Below are positions 56,750-64,000 of a stretch of 64,000 bases of DNA, in pieces. Location: NCBI GenBank assembly GCA_004352715.1, contig SCFE01000076.1, positions 1,631,650 through 1,695,649 of the forward strand, in the 5' to 3' direction. The notes under the pieces are model-generated. The model was not told where the DNA came from, ran no database searches, and was given only the letters and a program-made list of their open reading frames with translations. The first letter of the stretch is position 1. Every line of letters starts with the position of its first letter. A program made the translations under genes and the position numbers. The stretch comes from Hofstenia miamia (lineage: Eukaryota; Xenacoelomorpha; Acoela).

Positions 56750-56976
56750 AAAATATTTGCTGATTGATTTAATTAAACTATGTTTTAATTACTAGTTTAG
56801 GTAAGCGTCATTTTAATCTTGTAGCTTGGGTTATGCAAACCCGAACAACAGTAGACCTCGTAATATATCATTAAGAAAGCTTTTGTTTTTGTGAGAAATG
56901 TAAGAGCAAAAGCAAATTGATTGCTGAAAAAAATAAAAAAGAGGGATACTACAAACTAAAATATAGATACACATAC
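56750..56976. other. presumed 5' flank of the ferric-reductase-like gene
   Basis: No clear TATA or initiator motif can be singled out in this AT-rich stretch. Confidence 0.3.
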
Positions 56977-56981
56977 ATGTA

Positions 56982-57020
<39 letters not shown>

Positions 57021-57287
57021 NNNNNNNNNNNNNNNNNNNNNNNNNNNNNNNNNNNNNNNNNNNNNNNNNNNNNNNNNNNNNNNNNNNNNNNNNNNNNNNN
57101 NNNNNNNNNNNNNNNNNNNNNNNNNNNNNNNNNNNNNNNNNNNNNNNNNNNNNNNNNNNNNNNNNNNNNNNNNNNNNNNNNNNNNNNNNNNNNNNNNNNN
57201 NNNNNNNNNNNNNNNNNNNNNNNNNNNNNNNNNNNNNNNNNNNNNNNNNNNNNNNNNNNNNNNNNNNNNNNNNNNNNNNNNNNNNNN

Positions 57288-57317
<30 letters not shown>
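56977..57317. repeat. (TA)n array interrupted by 267-bp gap
   Basis: TA runs on both sides of N at 57021-57287. Confidence 0.85.
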
Positions 57318-57324
<7 letters not shown>

Positions 57325-57515
57325 CAAAATCAATAAATATACGCAATTACTTAAAGGGCACTATTTTTAGATATACGGACTCCATGCATGTAATTGATTG
57401 GAAATGCCCAATAACGATTGTTTTTTCAATAAGAAATCCTTAATATTTTACTTAAAATGTTTATTAAAATTTGTTCTATTTTTGTAGTAACATCTAGATT
57501 ATTCCACAATGCTCA

Positions 57516-58440
57516 TTAATTAAATGTATAAGAGTTCTGTTTGTTAATTTTACTGAAAATTTTATTTGTTCTTTGATTGAGCTGAATATATTGTTGTAGA
57601 AAATTTAGAGAATTGCATTCATTTATAAACTTATGAGTTAAACACAAAGATTGATACTGAATAGAATAAAGTGGAGACAAAATATTATAAGATNATATTC
57701 TTGCCAAGGCTGACCTATTGTGAGCATTGACAGTTTGAAATAAAAAAGAACAGTAATTGAATTGACTTAAAACAAATGAGTGCATTAATTCTGTATGAAA
57801 TGATTTACCTCTATGCCTAAGATGAAATAAGTATTTTACACCAGCTGCCATTTTTCGTAATTTTATGGAAAAGAATTCATTAAATTTCATTTCTTTGTGG
57901 ATCACTACTCCTAGATAATTAACAGAATTGCTTTGCTTAATTTCATTATCACATTTCGTAATATTAACATTTTCGGAAATTTTTTTATGATCCTTCGGTG
58001 AAAAGATGATAAATTGTGTCTTATCGTCATTTATTTTCAATTTAATTATATTAAAATATACAATTAGGTCTTCGATGTCTTTAGTTAATTGTCTGATGGC
58101 TTCAGAAGGATTTTGAGCTGTTTATGGTACACATTTATCATCGGCATATTGATATATAGTTCCATTAGAAATTGTTTCGGAAATATCATTCACATAAATA
58201 GAAAACAATATTGGTCCTAGTACAGTTCCTTGGGGAACGCCTAAATTCGTTGTGACAAAGTTTGAATAGATTTTATCAATTTTTACTCTTTGCTTACGAT
58301 TACTTAAAAAACTAAATACATTTAGTCGCTGTTTTGCTAAAACTTTGATTGAGCAATTTTGACTGTAAAATTTCAAAATTCATTGAATTAAAGGCCTTAC
58401 TAAGATCGAGAAATGCAACCGCTGTGGATAAATTTTTTTA
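57516..58440 (-). pseudogene. LINE reverse transcriptase, 5'-truncated and frameshifted
   Basis: Minus strand. FLDLSKAFNSM-like sequence near 58430-58380, GVPQGTVLGPILFSIYVND and YQYADDKCV (58122-58376), then KINDDKTQFIIFSPKDHKK, VNYLGVVIHKEMKFNEFFS and QRTNKIFSKI tail (57516-58040). Catalytic ADD is present. Broken at about 58040-58122, with one N at 57694. Same family as 41613-42900 and 53608-54030. Confidence 0.7.
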
Positions 58441-60600
58441 AAATAATCTTTAACCCTAGAATCATAATTTGATTAACGAAGTTCTTTAATTGCATGCTTG
58501 GTGCAGTTCGATTTAATTGGATTGGACGCAAATAATTTATTCTGGATGATTATAATTAATAATAATAATAATAATTATTATTAATATTATTATAATGGCG
58601 CTTAAAATTTTTGCCTGATTATTATAATGTTGCTCAATACTATTACTATTATTAAGCAAAAATTTTTTAAAACGACAGATTTTTTTTGGTATATATTAAC
58701 TAAATTAAGCAATCAATTTTATCCATATTAAATTTTCTGAATACAATAATATTTTTAGTAATTCTTAATAAAAAAAAGTTTTTAGGGAGTACACCCTTGC
58801 GAAATCTGAATATTCGGATTGGCTTCAAACTAGGTTTATTCGCTTCTACAATAAATTTAAAAAATGGTTTCAATGTTTTTAGAAGAGATCTAGTCCGAAA
58901 TTGTTTGTAAGAATTCTTAACATGAACCACTGTAGGGCAGAATAATGTAGGACATTACTGAATCAAACAATTTTGAACTAGTCTTTGCGTTAAGTAAGTT
59001 CAAAAGTTTGTTTTAGATGTAAAATGTAATTTAGAAGAGAATAAAAGTGTTCAGAATTCAATCCGAGCATTATTAACTACACAATCAACGTTTTGTTAAG
59101 GTCTTCTAGTTTATTATTTAACTGTAAGATGTACTAATATTAAAGGAGAAATTACAATATAGTATTAAGCGCCCTTATAATAGACGCTGGGTTATATTTA
59201 GCGCTATTATAATAATTCATTTTAGTTTGCATTCATTTTGGCAAAATTTAGAAGCCCATTTCTCTTAAACTAATTACCCTAGCTTGGTCAAACTTAAGGC
59301 ACAGTTGAAGCATTGCCTTGTGAAGTTACACACAAAGTTTCATTGAAATCGAATAATGCAAAGCGCGCTGAATACTATGGAGAAGGGAGTACAAGAAAAT
59401 ACCCGAAAGTAAGCTATTCATCGCCATAATAATAATAATAATAATAATAATATTAATAGCCATATTTATATCCCCTATAAATCGAATAGTCTCATCGCGG
59501 CCAACAAAACACAAAAATTTTAATTAGATGCTCATCTAAAAGGGTAAGTCTTTAGCTTTGATTTAAAGATTTCATAAATTGAGGAAGTACGGATAAATAT
59601 CTATTGCATAGTGTCTTTAACAATGGTCCTAAAAAAACTTTATTAGCCTCCGATGTATACAGAGAAAACTATTTATTATTTGTTTGTTTATTATAGCAAT
59701 AAAATTTGCTTGACTCTTATATATATATATATATATATATAATGTAAACATATTCATATTCACGTGAACACCAAGAACGATGCGTTCTGCGTTTCTGGAA
59801 TCTTATGAGATAGGATTAATTTTAGGAAACGTAGAATTGTATTAAATATATTTTTACCTTTCTAACAGATTGCTAAACAGTCTGTATCAATTGAGAATTT
59901 CTGATAAAATAAATTTGGCAGACTTCGAACATATCTAGTGCTGCCAGATTTCATTATGACTTAATCTACATAAATTGAATATTTTTGCATCTCAGGTTAC
60001 TATGTAAGTGCATTATTATTAGTCATTATTGCGTCTTACGGAAACTTCACTCAACACTATTAGATATTTTGCCAGTATTATGTAAAGAGTGAGTAATTGA
60101 AAGCAATTTTACTTTGAAAATATAAAACTTTGTTTTACAAATGACATGTAGAAATTTAACACTAAGAAGTGCTTGCATTAACCATATGCATATTAATACA
60201 CTCATAAAAAAGATCTCTTGTATTTAAGAAAATAATGTCTTGAAATTCTACTCAATTAATCAAGAGAATTTCATCTTGAAATGCTACACTTGAGTGATTA
60301 ATCTCTTGAAGTAGAAATTTAGAAATTACATCATAATATCAAGAAAATAACAATTTTGAAAAAGTAACTTTTAATCATGCACATAGCGCATATCAATAAT
60401 TTATGATTTTACCTCTGTTGCATAAACTTCATACTCACAATCTTACAAAGTAGACAGGCAATTTTATTTATACAAATCATTGAAAGGTATCCTTGCATAT
60501 ATATAATAACAATAATAAATAAATGTATATTCTTACAAAGCGCATAACTTTTTATACAAAAAACTCAAATGCGCTATTTACAATACTAAATAATAATCGA
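58441..60600. other. no gene seen; simple repeats
   Basis: AT-rich with (ATT/AAT)n-rich tracts at about 58556-58592 and 59428-59450 and (TA)n at 59709-59742. ORFs at 58700-58930 and 59326-59514 (minus) carry no motif, and the second includes the AAT repeat. Confidence 0.45.
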
Positions 60601-60629
60601 ATTAAATTGCTCTCTAAATAAATAATGCT

Positions 60630-62442
60630 TCAGTTTCTTCTTAAAGACTTCAACACTAGTGATGATTTTAATTTCATTAGGCACCATATTAAGTAGGAAT
60701 GGACCGCAGATGGAAATGCATGATCTGTCAATACTTTATTTGTTCTAGGTATAACAAGTAGATTGTCTGAAGATGATCGTGTTCTGGAATTTGATTTCTC
60801 TAAAAGTTCACTGAGGTAGGATGGTCCAATGCCATGTAAGCACTTCCAAACTATTAGACATATTTTATAACTAATTATGAATTTAACTTTCAACCAGTGT
60901 AGTTCAACTAATGCCGGTGTAATAGCGTCACGGTAACCCAAATTAAATATTAAGAGAGCACACCGATTTTGAATAATTTGCAGCTTGTGACTTTGATACT
61001 TTGGAATTCCATAAAGCAGACTATGAAAGAATCGATTCTAGATAAGACTAATATTTGCAGATTATTCTTCACATTCGATATGCACAGATATTTGCGAATT
61101 TTCCTAATATTTCTAAGAACAAATTTTGTCGAGGTGATAATTGAGTTTACTTGTGGTCTCATTGAAAAATTTTTATCAAAAATACAACCAAGGTTTCTAA
61201 TGGGGGTTAAAAATTTCTTTGAGTGAATACTATCATGCTCTTTTAATCCAAAACACAACACTTTTGTTTTATCCTCATTGAGTAACTGAAATGCAGAGTT
61301 CATTTTGAGTGATAATTGTGAAGTGATGTTCTTGATTGATTGGAGTGCTACGTTCAGAGCCTTCCGTGCACACGAAATATATATCTGGGTGTCATCTGCA
61401 AACATGTGGTGGGATATCCCTTTTTCGGAGAGAAAAAACTAATGAAAAAATTGTATACAATAAATAATATAGGGCCAATTACTGAGCCCTGAGGTACCCC
61501 GCATGAGATAAGTTCTGTACTAGAGCATTCACTTCCAACTTGAACATATTGTCTTCAATTGAATAAGTATGTTTTAAACCAGTTAAGTACTGAACCACTT
61601 ATTCCAATTTTTTGGAGTATTCTTAATAATAGTACATGTCTAATAGTGTCAAAAGCAGCTGTCTGGTCTAATAAAGACAAGACGATACAGACATTTTTGA
61701 CCCGAAGAAGAGCAGATTCCACAGATCGGCTAGCCCTGTAGCCAGATTGGTATTTTGGAAGCAATCTATTTGATTCTAAAAATGGAATGAATTGTTTCGC
61801 TGCTGATTTTTCAATTAATTTAGAAAGAAATGATAGGTTCGCTACTAGTCGATAGTTAGAGTGCTGACTGACGTCCAAGGTCTTTTTCTTCAATATAGGT
61901 CGAATTAGGGATGTCTTCAAGCAATCAGGGAAAGTAATTAACGATAGATTAACCAAATGAGTAAAATAAGGGAGAATTCCATTAAGAACTTCTTCATGCT
62001 TCAATATATTTGTCAATATAGGATCAAGTTCACATGTTGTATTACGCATAGACATAATAGTTTCACGTACCTCTAGTGTTAATAACGTTTTAAATTGGGA
62101 CATGGTTTCAGTTGACGCGAGATATGATCTTATAACTTCATCCACTATCCCAGAAGAGCTCAATTGAAAGCTGCGATATATATTTGTTATTTTTCCTAGG
62201 AAATAAGCCTGGAAGGAATGTGCATTGGCCATTTGATTGACTATCTCAGTCTTCTTGGTATTAAGCTCAGATACCAACTTAAACAATTTCTTTGAATCAT
62301 TTGATGTCTCTAAAAATCTCCTTGAGTAGTAATTTAATTGTTTCCTTTTACATAATTGCACTACTTTATTTCGAAGCTCTTTGAATGATGCTAGAGAACC
62401 CGGAGGTTGGCTGCGCACATGAAAACGTATATATGGTAACAA
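60630..62442 (-). pseudogene. CR1/L2-like LINE, C-terminal half of ORF2, frameshifted
   Basis: Minus strand in order. 61555-62442, 295 codons: PPGSLASFKELRNKVVQLCK, then LVNLSLITFPDCLKTSLIRP, SNYRLVANLSFLSKLIEK, and LLDQTAAFDTIRHVLLLRIL (RT motif A). About 61545-61440: CGVPQGSVIGPILFIVYNFF (motif B). 60950-61405: MFADDTQIYI (motif C, catalytic DD). 60630-60941: ITPALVELHWLKVKF, then YLSELLEKSNSRTRSSSDNL and VIPRTNK. This order and the 'LHWLPV....P.YL..LL......R.LRSS' tail are characteristic of CR1/L2-type LINEs. At least three frame changes; endonuclease domain absent. Confidence 0.75.
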
Positions 62443-62775
62443 TTTGCATATAAATTTGACTTTTACAAATTTAATTAAGCTATGATCTTATAATTAATTG
62501 AAAGAATATAAATATATATTTATAGTAAACTGATATTACTAGTTGTTATACACTTTGAGATTCTATGTTTAAAATTTGCATAATTATTTCTATGCATCAC
62601 TATTGAATTCAGAAGTAATCTCAAATAAAAAAATAATACCTAAAAAAAATAAATTCCTATTTTCATTAGAAGAAATTTATTTACTAGAAAAGTAAGAGAT
62701 TTTTTCTGAAAACGTTTCTTAATTTTTTATTTTCATGAAAAATAAATTTGTGTTAGGCTCTCTATATAATAACAC

Positions 62776-63122
62776 TCAGAGCCGGATTAACATCATGGGG
62801 CGCCCTGAGGCAATCCAGTTGTGGGGGCCCAGACAACTTAATATTATAAGGTTGAAAATATGTCGGATACTTTTGATTGATCATTACATACTAAAGTTTC
62901 AAAAACTCTCCAATCTCAGCTAAATTTTCAGAAAAATTTGTAACGTTGATTGGAATAAGTTTAATTCGACTGAAGATTGTTATTAATTGAATCCTAATTG
63001 TTTACATGTATTTATAGATTGTCAACTTTTCATCTAGTTCTACAATATAATAAATATAATAATTTGAACAAAAGGATAGAATGGATTTAAAATGTACTAA
63101 GACTCTCTACTGATGTATGTAT
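62776..63122 (+). mobile_element. possible hAT-like left end next to terminal gap
   Basis: CAGAGCCGGATTAACATCAT begins at 62776, followed by a GGGGCGCCCTGAGG/TGGGGGCCC block. This resembles CAG-starting termini of hAT-like elements in invertebrates. The other end would lie in or beyond the gap. Confidence 0.4.
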
Positions 63123-64000
63123 NNNNNNNNNNNNNNNNNNNNNNNNNNNNNNNNNNNNNNNNNNNNNNNNNNNNNNNNNNNNNNNNNNNNNNNNNNNNNN
63201 NNNNNNNNNNNNNNNNNNNNNNNNNNNNNNNNNNNNNNNNNNNNNNNNNNNNNNNNNNNNNNNNNNNNNNNNNNNNNNNNNNNNNNNNNNNNNNNNNNNN
63301 NNNNNNNNNNNNNNNNNNNNNNNNNNNNNNNNNNNNNNNNNNNNNNNNNNNNNNNNNNNNNNNNNNNNNNNNNNNNNNNNNNNNNNNNNNNNNNNNNNNN
63401 NNNNNNNNNNNNNNNNNNNNNNNNNNNNNNNNNNNNNNNNNNNNNNNNNNNNNNNNNNNNNNNNNNNNNNNNNNNNNNNNNNNNNNNNNNNNNNNNNNNN
63501 NNNNNNNNNNNNNNNNNNNNNNNNNNNNNNNNNNNNNNNNNNNNNNNNNNNNNNNNNNNNNNNNNNNNNNNNNNNNNNNNNNNNNNNNNNNNNNNNNNNN
63601 NNNNNNNNNNNNNNNNNNNNNNNNNNNNNNNNNNNNNNNNNNNNNNNNNNNNNNNNNNNNNNNNNNNNNNNNNNNNNNNNNNNNNNNNNNNNNNNNNNNN
63701 NNNNNNNNNNNNNNNNNNNNNNNNNNNNNNNNNNNNNNNNNNNNNNNNNNNNNNNNNNNNNNNNNNNNNNNNNNNNNNNNNNNNNNNNNNNNNNNNNNNN
63801 NNNNNNNNNNNNNNNNNNNNNNNNNNNNNNNNNNNNNNNNNNNNNNNNNNNNNNNNNNNNNNNNNNNNNNNNNNNNNNNNNNNNNNNNNNNNNNNNNNNN
63901 NNNNNNNNNNNNNNNNNNNNNNNNNNNNNNNNNNNNNNNNNNNNNNNNNNNNNNNNNNNNNNNNNNNNNNNNNNNNNNNNNNNNNNNNNNNNNNNNNNNN
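63123..64000. other. assembly gap to the window edge
   Basis: All N from 63123. Confidence 0.99.

Noticed and set aside
56831-57443. Several ORFs rich in Ile-Tyr repeats
   Set aside because: Translation of (TA)n and N.
1-64000. Bacterial-type features (operons, CRISPR arrays, tRNA/rRNA genes)
   Set aside because: Nothing of this kind was recognised; the sequence is eukaryotic and no cloverleaf or rRNA block was seen by eye.

Overview
This is a window of a large, AT-rich animal (metazoan) nuclear genome. The evidence is long AT-rich introns with GT...AG borders, AATAAA signals, many (TA)n microsatellites, scaffold gaps (runs of N), and a transposon mix typical of invertebrates: hAT-like, Tc1-like, CR1/L2-like and other LINEs, Penelope-like GIY-YIG remnants and MITEs. 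I cannot name the phylum from sequence alone. Nothing indicates a bacterial or organellar origin, so operons, Shine-Dalgarno sites and CRISPR arrays are not expected, and I saw none.

Layout. 1-9.5 kb is transposon debris: a hAT-like remnant, a Tc1-like element with TA target duplication, a broken zinc-finger/RNase-H-like transposase gene, and a 277-bp MITE. From 10.0 to 34.7 kb runs one host gene on the + strand, reconstructed here from splice sites. It has at least eleven small exons (9 to 132 nt). Every one is a multiple of three and begins and ends in phase 0, and together they give 317 codons ending in TAG with AATAAA 68 nt further on. Four exons each carry one Ser/Asp/Glu cluster. The long introns are packed with mobile DNA: a gapped element with hAT-like ends, a second transposase remnant, a decayed hAT-like gene, a Penelope-like tail ending in (TA)n, a zinc-finger ORF, and a 3.16-kb DNA transposon that looks intact (282-bp terminal inverted repeats, 707-codon transposase-like ORF).

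35-47.6 kb is retroelement territory. The main item is an uninterrupted 976-codon reverse transcriptase with a C-terminal zinc motif and nuclease-like domain. Around it lie LINE fragments, a 2-kb element with 230-bp inverted repeats and a perfect 6-bp duplication GTAGTT, and two further GIY-YIG remnants. 48.5-57 kb holds an unidentified decayed coding island, a 222-residue intronless membrane/coiled-coil protein, a neighbouring one-TM protein or last exon on the other strand (both with AATAAA overlapping the stop codon), a ~200-codon pseudogene with four in-frame stops but no frameshift, and a NADPH oxidase/ferric-reductase-like gene read in one frame but split by a single TAA. 57-63 kb is LINE remnants, then a possible hAT-like end and a gap to the end of the window.

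The candidate 'systems' are therefore (1) the all-phase-0 cassette-exon gene for an acidic, serine-rich protein, (2) the intact TIR transposon, (3) the intact RT-nuclease retroelement, and (4) the split ferric-reductase-like gene with altered heme-ligand spacing. Family assignments are from motif recognition only; no database search was possible.
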